A DNA stretch of 64,000 nucleotides from Dysosmobacter segnis. GTDB taxonomy: Bacteria > Bacillota > Clostridia > Oscillospirales > Oscillospiraceae. Below, piece after piece: positions 27,101 through 35,024 of the stretch. Under the pieces are notes generated by a model. The model searched no databases and was not told where the DNA came from. It was given only the letters and a program-made list of their open reading frames with translations. The stretch is from positions 24,692 to 88,691 of the forward strand of contig NZ_JACOQI010000014.1 in NCBI RefSeq assembly GCF_014297285.1, written 5' to 3'. Within the stretch, counting starts at the first letter, position 1. Each line of letters opens with the position of its first letter. The translations under genes and the position numbers were made by a program.

Positions 27101-27203
27101 TGCCCCGCATAATTATTTCGACTTTAAACAGCCAAAATCCGCCGGAATAACCGCGGCCGGATTCTGGCGGGCGTCCCTCGGTGGGACAGGAACTGAGAAC
27201 GAT

Positions 27204-28160
27204 ATGAAGCTAAATCGCAAAGGTTTTACATTGATGGAGATGCTGATCGTCATCGCGATCGTTGCCGTGCTGATCTCCGTCGCGGTCCCGGTGCTTTCCT
27301 CGCAGTTGGAAAGGAGCCGGGAGGCGGTGGATCTGGCCAACGTGCGCGCCGCCTATGCGCAGGTCTCCACAGAGGCCCTGCTTGGAAAGACCGATGTCAC
27401 CGTCACGGTCAATCTGAAGCAGAAGCAGGCCGGGTGGCAGTCGGTGGACCCCGTGAACATCGGCGGCATCGTCCATTCCAAAAATGAAGGTGAAACAGAT
27501 AACTGGAAGGGCGATGCGGCGCCGGAGGGAAACTGCGTGGTCTCCTATGATGAGATCCACGGTGTGGTGCTCACATGGAGCGGAACGGCAGCGCCGGGCG
27601 AGCCCAGCCATCCGTTCGATACCACGCACACGCAGTTTTTTGATAATGTGCTGTATAAAACCGACTTTTGGAAGAACGGTGAGGTAAAACAGTATAATTT
27701 TGAGTTTGACTCCCGCTGTCCGGACTCAAGCTACATCCCGCAGATCAAAGAAGCACTCAAAGGAAACATGACCAACAGCCTTCTGCAGCAGGAGAACTGC
27801 ACCTGGGCTTTTTTAGGGGACGGGCGTGATGGATATACGGCGGACCGCTACCTTTTCTGGACCTCTCTTGACACGAACAAGGTCGGCGCCGGAGTGAAGA
27901 TCCCCGTGCTCATCCAGACCGGTGACGGGAAATACTATGTTTCCGAAACTACGACCGGGGAGCGAACAAAGGGAAATGGAACTCAGAAAAAAACATACAT
28001 TGCAGTATCCGAACAGATCACAGAGAAAAAAGACTATAAAAAGTTTTTGAAAGCTGAAGCGCAATACTCTTCTTTGACTGAAGCCTACGATGCCTATGTA
28101 AAGGCTCTGGCTGATCCAAAATATGAAGGCGTCCGTGCCACACAGACTTCTGCGCCGTAA
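27204..28160 (+). CDS. Large type IV pilin-like protein
   Basis: 318 residues. MKLNRKG then FTLMEMLIVIAIVAVLISVA is a class III signal, and the first 45 residues of the mature form (including VDLANVRAAYAQVS) closely parallel the major pilin (TDLANIRSGYASAQ). The head is more than twice the usual size, with two Cys and a charged C-terminal helix region. It is transcribed divergently from pilB and is likely an alternative pilin or a pilus-borne binding protein under separate control. The function of the head is unknown. Confidence 0.85.
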   Translation: MKLNRKGFTLMEMLIVIAIVAVLISVAVPVLSSQLERSREAVDLANVRAAYAQVSTEALLGKTDVTVTVNLKQKQAGWQSVDPVNIGGIVHSKNEGETDNWKGDAAPEGNCVVSYDEIHGVVLTWSGTAAPGEPSHPFDTTHTQFFDNVLYKTDFWKNGEVKQYNFEFDSRCPDSSYIPQIKEALKGNMTNSLLQQENCTWAFLGDGRDGYTADRYLFWTSLDTNKVGAGVKIPVLIQTGDGKYYVSETTTGERTKGNGTQKKTYIAVSEQITEKKDYKKFLKAEAQYSSLTEAYDAYVKALADPKYEGVRATQTSAP

Positions 28161-28204
28161 GCGGGACCACGGCTTCAGACCTTGCGTCCCAGTCAAATCA
28201 AGAT

Positions 28205-28241
28205 ATAAAAGCACTTGCGCATGGAAGCAGGTGCTTTTATG
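28205..28241. terminator. Hairpin terminator after the large pilin gene
   Basis: ATAAAAGCAC...GTGCTTTTAT stem of about 12 bp with one mismatch, 45 bp past the stop. It has T-rich flanks on both strands and could stop transcription from either side. Confidence 0.65.
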
Positions 28242-28304
28242 GAATCGTCAGGTTTCCCTGCCGTTCAACCGTTCGCTTGCCTTTTCCCGATTTTCCCTGC
28301 TTTT

Positions 28305-28335
28305 ATTATATACCGTACATCGATGTACGGTACAA
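28305..28335 (-). promoter_or_regulatory. 22-bp palindrome overlapping a minus-strand promoter
   Basis: 28311-28332 is a perfect palindrome (half TACCGTACATC). On the minus strand it separates TTGTAC (28330-28335) from TATAAT (28305-28310) with a 19-bp gap, so a bound regulator would occlude the promoter. The transcript would run about 100 bases to the hairpin at 28205-28241 without an evident gene. Confidence 0.45.
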
Positions 28336-28498
28336 GAGTTTTTTCGTTTCAAGGAAAATTTTTTTCAAAATGTAGGAAATGGGCGTTTCCTGTTGGTTAA
28401 ATCGCCAAAACTCCTCTCCGGTCTCTCCTTCGGCCGCTGCCGCCCGGGTCTGACCGGCATTTTCCGCCGCTATCCCCTGTTTTCCGAAAGTTCCCGCC

Positions 28499-28533
28499 AA
28501 AAAAAGCCCAGAAACGTAACGTTCCTGGGCTTT
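28499..28533 (-). terminator. Terminator of the rep gene
   Basis: Minus strand AAAGCCCAG...CTGGGCTTT stem followed by T-rich sequence, 26 bp past the rep stop codon. Confidence 0.8.
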
Positions 28534-28558
28534 GTCTATGTAGGCTTTTGCGCTGATT

Positions 28559-29530
28559 TTAAAAGGTGATGACCTCTTTGTCCGTTTCAAACTGGGCAGG
28601 CTCGCCGTTTTTGATGCTGCGGATGGTATCCAGCATCTGATTGTTGTGCTCCTCCGCCTTGGGGTCGTTGTTCCAGGTGTTCTCGTACTTGAAGATCACA
28701 TGGGAGATGGAGCGGCCCTTCTTATGCTTGCGGAAGGAGACCTTCAGGTTCGTATACTGGTTGATAAAGCCCAGATTGACCTCAATGACGTTGCGCACAA
28801 AGTCACCGGCGCTCTTGTACTTATCGTTGCAGTCGAAGAAATCCCGCAGGTAGTCGATGGCCAGCACGATCTCGTCCGGGTCGGTGGAAATATCTGGGAA
28901 GGCCGGGGTGTTCTCCCCCTTGATGATGATATTCACCCAGCTGGTCAGCAGCTCAAAGAGGCGGATGGAATAGTTGGTGGGCAGTTTGATGATGCTGTCG
29001 TAGGAATAGAGGGTGAACATTTCGCTCAGGCCGATGAGGTACGGCTTCAGCTCGTCGCTGAGGCGGTAGGTCAAAGTGCCGTCCTTATACTCCACGCTGC
29101 TGAGCCAGTGGAGAATCTTGTAGTTGGGCTTGCCTTTCTTATCAGGCACTTCCTTGTCCCGAATGAAGATGACCCGCTGCATGAGGCTGATGTTGATGTC
29201 CTGCATGGAGCGGTAGACATTGGTCTTAGGCACCTCCAGAAATTCCGCCAGCTGCGAGACATTGACCTTGTAGGTCCGCAGGTCCTTGTCCCCCTTCATG
29301 ATCTGGGAGACCGCCAGGCGGATCAGCTTGGATTCCATCAGCGTCAGATCGGACTGCTTGCTCCGCAGCAGCTCGTTGGCCTGCACGATATTGAAGTCCT
29401 TGCTGTAACGGATGGCGATGCCGCTTTCCCCGGACAGATTGTCCTCCGGTGTCTCCTGGATCAGCGTATAATTGTCACGCTCCTCAGCGTCTGCATTTAC
29501 ATCCGGGATCTGGATCTGTTTTTCTTCCAT
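28559..29530 (-). CDS. Plasmid-type replication initiator (Rep_3 superfamily)
   Basis: 323 residues from ATG 29530 (GAGGAGAAGAAC upstream; a longer frame begins at 29599 inside the promoter). Two winged-helix domains typical of iteron-binding RepA/RepE/Rep_3 initiators: VQANELLRSKQSDLTLMESK and LIRLAVSQIM in the first, and LPTNYSIRLFELLTSWVNII and the FRKHKKGRSISHVIFKY region in the second. The gene is followed by a terminator and preceded by its own promoter and the iteron array. The protein would bind the iterons, open the AT-rich tract and limit its own synthesis, since the iterons begin 100 bp upstream of the -35. Confidence 0.9.
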   Translation of the reverse strand: MEEKQIQIPDVNADAEERDNYTLIQETPEDNLSGESGIAIRYSKDFNIVQANELLRSKQSDLTLMESKLIRLAVSQIMKGDKDLRTYKVNVSQLAEFLEVPKTNVYRSMQDINISLMQRVIFIRDKEVPDKKGKPNYKILHWLSSVEYKDGTLTYRLSDELKPYLIGLSEMFTLYSYDSIIKLPTNYSIRLFELLTSWVNIIIKGENTPAFPDISTDPDEIVLAIDYLRDFFDCNDKYKSAGDFVRNVIEVNLGFINQYTNLKVSFRKHKKGRSISHVIFKYENTWNNDPKAEEHNNQMLDTIRSIKNGEPAQFETDKEVITF

Positions 29531-29570
29531 GTTCTTCTCCTCTGTGCGGCTTTTTGCAAATTCATTTATT

Positions 29571-29599
29571 ATCATATTCCATTTACGAAAAAGAGTCAA
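29571..29599 (-). promoter_or_regulatory. Promoter of rep
   Basis: Minus strand TTGACT (29594-29599), 17-bp spacer, TATGAT (29571-29576). Confidence 0.8.
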
Positions 29600-29700
29600 C
29601 CCAATTTTTCGAAGTTTGTGGTTTTTCCTTCCTGCCCCTTTGACTGGCCTGCTGTCTGCCCGGGCAGCCGCCCTGCCCTGCTGCGGCAGCCCTTCTGCTA

Positions 29701-30814
29701 TTCACGAGGTTTTGATTCTTCTAAGCCGCCTATGAGCCGATTCTGCTTATGGAATGCTGCATTATTCACGAGGTTTTGATCTCGTTTTGGGGATTTACGA
29801 GGTTTTGATCTCTCCCCTCTCCCGCCGAAGGGCATTTACGAGGGCAATGTCACTCCGGCAGCCTATTTACGAGGTTTTGATCTCGTCTATTGTACCATTT
29901 TCGGTATGATCGTTCGAAATTGCTGTTTATCGGTAAGCTCTGTAAAGCATTATTACTTTTCACTGCTTTTTGTGAATTTCAACCCCTCTTATGCGGAGCA
30001 GCCCTGTTTTTCCCGCCTCTTTTCCGGCAAAAATCAACGTTTTTCGTAGAAACCGCCCAATCTGACTCTCAATATCTTGTTGCTTTTTTATGAAAGTGAA
30101 TCACATTTGGTGTCCACCTCCGGCCTCTCCCAGCGTCACCCCATTTACGAGGTTTTGATCTCGTTTTGGGGATTCCGCACGTCGGAGAGAGATACAAACC
30201 TCGTGAATCAGCTCCCTGCGCCACGCCAGCAGAGAGATCAAAACCTCGTGCATAAAGCCTCCGGAACTTGTGTGCTGAAGATCAAAACCTCGTATATAGC
30301 AGCCCGTCTGAGTGTCGGAGGCGAGATCAAAACCTCGTATATACATTATATATAGTATATATATTGTCTTTCCTGAGATCAAAACCTCTTAAATCAAGTC
30401 TCCCTGGGTGAAAATGCGAGATCAAAACCTCTTAAATCATGCCAGAAACGGCAAGTGGAGAGATCAAAACCTCGTGAATAATGCAGCCTTCCATAAGCAG
30501 AATCGGCTCATAGGCGGCTTAAAAGAATCAAAACCTCGTATATACGCGGGCACCGCCCATTTTTTCGTGGTTAAAATGTTCTTAAATTAGAAGCTTTTCG
30601 AGAAATCGCCTGTGGATCTCCTAAATTTTGTTCCCGGTTTTTTCGTCATTTTTTGAGGGCAAAATTGAGACATTGGCCTCGTAAATCAGCTGATTTCGGT
30701 ATGAAAAGAGAGATCAAAACCTCGTATCAAAAGATACATCCCTCGTACTTCAGAGATAAAACCCTCGTCTATATACGATACAAACCTCGCAGAAACGAGA
30801 TACAAACCTCGTAC
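29701..30814. repeat. Iteron array: replication origin
   Basis: About 18 copies of a 17-bp repeat, consensus TTTACGAGGTTTTGATCT. Five are in forward orientation (starts near 29701, 29765, 29795, 29867, 30145) and about thirteen inverted (near 30190, 30235, 30279, 30324, 30376, 30419, 30461, 30525, 30711, 30732, 30754, 30776, 30798). A half copy is at 29834 and another near 30676. Variants replace GATC with GTATC or GTTTTGATC with GGGTTTTATC. A DnaA-box-like TGTGGATCT is at 30611. The array next to rep marks an iteron-controlled origin. Confidence 0.92.
30334..30366. other. AT-rich tract within the iterons (candidate unwinding element)
   Basis: A run of almost pure A/T with alternating TA steps (TATATAGTATATATATTG) lies in the middle of the inverted iterons, in an otherwise GC-rich genome. 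This is the expected place for strand opening by the initiator. Confidence 0.6.
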
Positions 30815-30881
30815 CGGGAGGGGCGATACTTATTAAATAAAAATGATAAAATAGAAAAAGTTCTATAAAAGTAGGAAAAAC

Positions 30882-30911
30882 CGACTGAGGTCCCCTACGG
30901 GGACTCAGTCG
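30882..30911 (-). terminator. Hairpin terminator at the edge of the origin
   Basis: Minus strand GACTGAGTCCCC/GGGGACCTCAGTC stem with one bulge, then GGTTTTTCC. It would shield the origin from transcription entering from the right. Confidence 0.6.
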
Positions 30912-32120
30912 ATCCTGCTTTTCGAAGAAGAAGCTTTCTGATATTTACAGGGAAATACGCTCCTCCGACTTCCAGTCAGGAAAACAACTCCATTTCCTTC
31001 GATCACAGCGGAGAAACAGACTCTCCGGAGCAAGAAGCTGGAAGAGCAGCGCTTCAATTACGCTTTCTATACGTTCGTCTACTCGGATTCCGAGCCTAAA
31101 ATCTTCAGAACCAGCTATTCTGCCGACACAAACGTGCTGGAACAGGAAAATGCATGGGAGCGCTGACCGAAAAATGGGCTCACAGGCAAAAGAACACAGA
31201 GCCAAGATAACGATACTGCCTTGCTCTTTTAGAGTCTCTCGGTTGTTTTACCCTCTTTTTGGCGACATTTGAGTCATGGGTCCGCAGAAAATCTGCAAAA
31301 CCCGGTTTAGAACGGTGACAGATCGGTTAAGCTGATGATAGGACCTGTTCTTTGGCTGCGGAGCATTCGGGAGCGATTTGAATTCCGCTATGCGGGAATA
31401 AGTTTACATAAAACTTGGCGCAGAAGCAAACGGACCCCTGGACCGGCAGAAAATTATGCCAAGTTCGTCTTTGTGTTCCCATGCTCTAGTCCTTGACACT
31501 CAAGGCTTTGGAGCCTTTGGAAACACAAAAGCAAACAGACATAAGATCAAAAATGAACCGGGAGGAAATGATAGATCGCCACAAGTAAACGATTACGTTA
31601 AAAAATTAGGCCAATGCCATATACTCATAAGAGGTCTTACAAGAAGAATTTCCTTGCGTACATCGGAGTCGGCGTTGCCTAAAACAGTATACCCAAATGA
31701 GACGGTCCCTGTAAATACAGGCCATTGCCCGCGGCCTCTCCCCTTCCCGCAAGGAATGACAGTCGAATGACTGGCTTGCGCTTCCACAAAAGCTGCTGAT
31801 CGACAAAAAGCAAATATCATGTCGAAAAAGGAAATATCAAGGCCAAGCCAATTTTTTATTTCCGATGGTTCGGCGCTCAAAATATATGCAAGATCTCCCA
31901 AAAATCAATTCCCAATTCCCTTTTGTGTTCCTGTGCTCTCCTGAGCCCTTGAAATTACAAGACTTTAGAACCTTTTTAAAAACAAAGTCGAACTGGGACA
32001 AAATCAAAAAGGAACTGGAATAAAATGCAGGCTGCTCAATCTCGCATTTGCTGGGATCCTCCCCTCGTGCTTCCGTGAAGATTAGAGGGAGGATGAAAGG
32101 ATAAAGCGGAATTGGAACCA
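30912..32120. other. Gene-poor stretch between origin and partition operon
   Basis: No convincing gene. At 31030-31166 (plus strand) one frame reads like the tail of a lost protein (KKLEEQRFNYAFYTFVYS, then a stop). Two diverged copies of a roughly 90-bp segment occur at about 31470-31565 and 31919-32015 (shared TTTGTGTTCC..TGCTCT and AAAATCAAAAA parts). One copy of the partition repeat lies at 31695-31716. The stretch looks like decayed plasmid sequence. Confidence 0.5.
31695..31716 (+). repeat. Isolated fifth copy of the partition repeat
   Basis: AAATGAGACGGTCCCTGTAA plus AT: identical over 22 bases to the copy at 34746-34767. It lies about 3 kb from the main array, on the other side of parABC. 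Confidence 0.8.
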
Positions 32121-32160
32121 AAAGAACCCCGGAGAGCGCCCTGTTCAGGTGCTCCCCGGG
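32121..32160 (-). terminator. Terminator of the partition operon
   Basis: Minus strand CCCGGGGAGC...GCTCTCCGGGG stem followed by TTCTTTTGG, about 20 bp past the last stop codon. Confidence 0.6.
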
Positions 32161-32182
32161 TAGTTCAGATCCATGATTCACT

Positions 32183-32545
32183 TCACAACAGCCCCCGCAG
32201 ATCCAGATAATCCAGCAGAAAGCTGGTGCGGACGGCACCAATACTCGCATTCAACCGATGGGCCAGCTCCAGCATGGCCTCCTGAGTCCCCGGCAGCAGA
32301 TACACATTCATTCGATTGGAGCTGAGATTGACGGCGTGATTTTTGGTCAGCGTGTAGATCTCAGCCATTTCATGAAGTTCATAGTCCGCTGGCAGGTCTT
32401 CCAGCGTTTCTTCCATGATCACCGTCAGCATTTTCGGGACGGAATACCGGTTTTCCGCAGCCAACTGCCGCAATCGGTCCATCAGACCGATATTTACCCG
32501 CATTTTCACGGGGACACGCTGCTCCGGGCCTTTTGGACGGGCCAT
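32183..32545 (-). CDS. CopG/ribbon-helix-helix-like small protein
   Basis: 120 residues. The N-terminal part (VPVKMRVNIGLMDRLRQLAA, then SVPKMLTVIMEETLE) has the beta-strand plus two-helix pattern of RHH DNA-binding proteins. The second half (RMNVYLLPGTQEAMLELAHR) repeats a similar pattern, so it may be a tandem RHH. Its ATG shares a base with the parB stop (TAATG). As the third gene of the partition operon it may regulate the operon or bind the repeat array. Confidence 0.6.
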   Translation of the reverse strand: MARPKGPEQRVPVKMRVNIGLMDRLRQLAAENRYSVPKMLTVIMEETLEDLPADYELHEMAEIYTLTKNHAVNLSSNRMNVYLLPGTQEAMLELAHRLNASIGAVRTSFLLDYLDLRGLL

Positions 32546-33651
32546 TACTGTCCGTTCCGCAGGAGATCGGCCAGCTCCGCGGCCTCCTTGGCCAGCTTAT
32601 CCAGACTTTCGACAATGGAACCGTCCCCATCGGCAGCGTCCATTTTCCGCAGAGAATTCAGCCGCCGCTTGCTGGAGGTGATTTTAGAGAGGTCAAACGT
32701 GACCTTCTCATACTTTCGGATCAGCGTGGCCTTTTGGGTGCGGACCGCCACATCTCCGGCGGGCTTGGCGTGAACCGGCGGAATAATGGCTTCTTCCAGC
32801 CGGGCCAGCTCCGCTTCCCGGCCGTTGGTCATGCGGGCGGCCTGAGCGGCACGGTCCGTGATCCGGGTGACATAGGTATGCTCCAGAGCCTTGTCCCCAT
32901 TGGACATCTGAATGGCCTTATTGATGGCATTTACATAGAGAATCTGCTCGCTGGGTTCCAGCGGGCAGAGCGACAGGGCCTGTGCGTGAGAAATGGTGCC
33001 ATTTTGGAAGAATTCCTTCACATCGTCGATCAAGGACTTGTCAAACTGGGTGTAACGCTGGACCGTGGAGTCCGTCATCTGGGTACGGGACTTGAAATAT
33101 GCCTCGGCAGCCCGGCGATCTACCTGAAATTTCGCCTGCAAATTGTCCAAATACCGGGAAATGCAGGCTTGAATGGTCTTTGCGTCACCGGAAAGGCCCC
33201 GAACCATGATATTTGCCTCATCCAAAATGATGAGTTCGGACAGTTCATCCAGACCGGTGTAGGTCTGGGCCTGCACCCGATCCCATTTATGGGCCTTCTG
33301 GCCGGTGGGATCGCTTTCCTGCTCCCGCTTTTGCAGCAAACGCAGGGCTTTTACTCGGCGTTCACCGGAAAGCAGCATAAATGTGCCGTCCTCCCGCTGA
33401 CTGACCACGATGTTGTGCAGCAGGCCGTTGCGTTCGATGGCATCCGCAAGCTGCTGGATACTCTCGTCATCATCGTTGCAGGACCAGAGGTTATGGGGGT
33501 TAAATTCAATGTTTCGCAGGAGGATCCGGGTCAATTCCGTGCCTTCGTTCTGGAAGGACATGGCGATCTCCGTTTTTGCCAGATGGTTTTTGGTAGATAA
33601 TTCCTGGGAACCTTGGGGAATTTGGCTTTTCAGCTTATCAAGCTTACCCAT
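32545..33651 (-). CDS. parB: ParB/RepB-family partition protein
   Basis: 368 residues. It has the ParB N-terminal (nuclease-fold/CTP-switch) domain with QQLADAIERNGLLHNIVV and LLSGERRVKALRLLQ (the GERR-A motif), then a helix-turn-helix region (residues about 150-260, GTISHAQALSLCPLEPSEQI) and a C-terminal dimerisation region. The start touches the parA stop. With ParA and the 44-bp-phased repeats it forms a segregation system. Confidence 0.92.
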   Translation of the reverse strand: MGKLDKLKSQIPQGSQELSTKNHLAKTEIAMSFQNEGTELTRILLRNIEFNPHNLWSCNDDDESIQQLADAIERNGLLHNIVVSQREDGTFMLLSGERRVKALRLLQKREQESDPTGQKAHKWDRVQAQTYTGLDELSELIILDEANIMVRGLSGDAKTIQACISRYLDNLQAKFQVDRRAAEAYFKSRTQMTDSTVQRYTQFDKSLIDDVKEFFQNGTISHAQALSLCPLEPSEQILYVNAINKAIQMSNGDKALEHTYVTRITDRAAQAARMTNGREAELARLEEAIIPPVHAKPAGDVAVRTQKATLIRKYEKVTFDLSKITSSKRRLNSLRKMDAADGDGSIVESLDKLAKEAAELADLLRNGQ

Positions 33652-34475
33652 TATTCGTCAGCCTCCTTTTTTGCTAGACGCTGTTTGATCTCATTCCAGA
33701 GCTGCATGTAGTCAACGGAGGGATTGGATTTTTTGGCGTAGCGCACCACCGGTACGGCGGCAATGGTGCTTTCTGGCACGGCGCTGCCCTTGCGGATGCC
33801 GGTTTTGAAGAGAACAGAGGCGTATTCCGGGTTTTCCTCGAACATTTGCCGCACCAGATTGACGGCAGCCGTCCGCTCCACCTGGGTCAGAACCACGCCT
33901 AAAATGTCGATTTTGACATCTTCCCGGGTCTCCAGATCCAAAATCATGGCCAAAGTGGTCTCAAAACCCTCCAAAGAGAAGTTATCACACCGGACAGGGA
34001 TCAGAACCTCGTCGGCGCAGAACAGGGCGCTGATGGTGAGGTTGTCCCGGGCGGGAGGGGTGTCAATGACGATATAATCATAATCATCGTTGATATTGGC
34101 CAGACAGTGGATCAGGAAGGTGTAGTTCTTCATCTTGTACTCGTCCGCCAGCAGATCCAACTGATGAACGGCTCTGGGAGTCTGAGCGGTGCTGGGAATG
34201 ATATGAACGCCCTCCACGTTGGTAGGGTGGATGTAGGGAGCCAGATCCATCCCGCCCAGATCGAAGTTCATGAACATATTCACCAGACCGTGACCCTTGT
34301 AGAAGTTCTCGGCCTTCTTGTGCTGGGTCAGCATGTAGGTGGTGTTGGCCTGCTGGTCCATATCCACCACCAGGACACGTTTTCCCTCGGCGGCCATCAG
34401 AGCCGCCAGATTGACTACTGTGGTTGTTTTGCCGGTACCGCCCTTTTCGATGGCAGTTGTCAGGATCAGAGACAT
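33651..34475 (-). CDS. parA: ParA-family partition ATPase
   Basis: 274 residues. Deviant Walker A IEKGGTGKTTTVVNLAAL, Walker A' VLVVDMDQQANTTYML, and Walker B region DYIVIDTPPARDNLTISAL. The length and lack of an N-terminal HTH place it with the short (type Ib/Soj-like) ParA proteins. First gene of the operon; its promoter lies 43 bp from the repeat array. Confidence 0.96.
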   Translation of the reverse strand: MSLILTTAIEKGGTGKTTTVVNLAALMAAEGKRVLVVDMDQQANTTYMLTQHKKAENFYKGHGLVNMFMNFDLGGMDLAPYIHPTNVEGVHIIPSTAQTPRAVHQLDLLADEYKMKNYTFLIHCLANINDDYDYIVIDTPPARDNLTISALFCADEVLIPVRCDNFSLEGFETTLAMILDLETREDVKIDILGVVLTQVERTAAVNLVRQMFEENPEYASVLFKTGIRKGSAVPESTIAAVPVVRYAKKSNPSVDYMQLWNEIKQRLAKKEADE

Positions 34476-34541
34476 AAAACCCCTCCGTTTTGCGTATTTC
34501 GGGAGATTTACCCCCGGTTTTGCTGTATTTTTTGCGTTCTC

Positions 34542-34571
34542 ATTATAGCTTGCCTTTCATAGAACTGTCAA
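34542..34571 (-). promoter_or_regulatory. Promoter of the partition operon
   Basis: Minus strand TTGACA (34566-34571), 18-bp spacer, perfect TATAAT (34542-34547), about 65 bp ahead of the parA start. Confidence 0.85.
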
Positions 34572-34613
34572 TATAATACTGCACATTTCTCGGACTTTTC
34601 CCAAAAGAAACTC

Positions 34614-34767
34614 AAATGACACGGACCCTGTAAATGAACCGACAGCAGAACAAACCCACTTGACACGGACCCTATAAATAGCGGCAAGGAGTGTAGAACC
34701 TAAATGAGACGGACCCTATAAATAATAGTCAAGAGCAGAAAGCCCAAATGAGACGGTCCCTGTAAAT
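34614..34767 (+). repeat. Centromere-like array: four direct repeats with 44-bp period
   Basis: Copies of a 22-bp repeat (AAATGACACGGACCCTATAA plus AT) start at 34614, 34658, 34702 and 34746, exactly 44 bp apart, with unrelated spacers. They lie just upstream of the parA promoter, where plasmid centromeres and autoregulatory sites usually are. Confidence 0.85.
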
Positions 34768-35024
34768 CCGCCTGATCCCGCAGCGGAGTGGGGGACAGCC
34801 TCATCATACCACCTGCCGCCCGGTATTTTTTGTCGGAGACTGACAGCTGAGGACTCAAAAGGGAGGGGAGGTCTCAGAACAATGCGTTAAAAAATTAACG
34901 AGTGAAGGTAAGGTCGATCCCGCTGCCCCGCACACGCCTGTTTCCCCTCGGAAACAAATCATGGAAACCGTAGCCACTTTGTTGTATACTATACAGAAAA
35001 CCAGCAGGGAAGGAGGGGAGCGCC
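34768..35024. other. Spacer before the DnaD-like gene
   Basis: Contains the perfect palindrome CGTTAA-AAAA-TTAACG (34885-34900), part of which recurs at about 31601-31613, and a TATACT box (34985-34990) that may serve the next gene. Confidence 0.4.

Noticed and set aside
29701..30814. Repeat cluster as a possible CRISPR array
   Set aside because: Repeats are 17 bp, in both orientations, unevenly spaced and next to a Rep gene with no cas genes. Iterons fit far better.
30945..31205. 86-codon minus-strand frame near the origin
   Set aside because: No ribosome site or recognised domain; the plus strand of the same stretch looks more like the tail of a lost gene.
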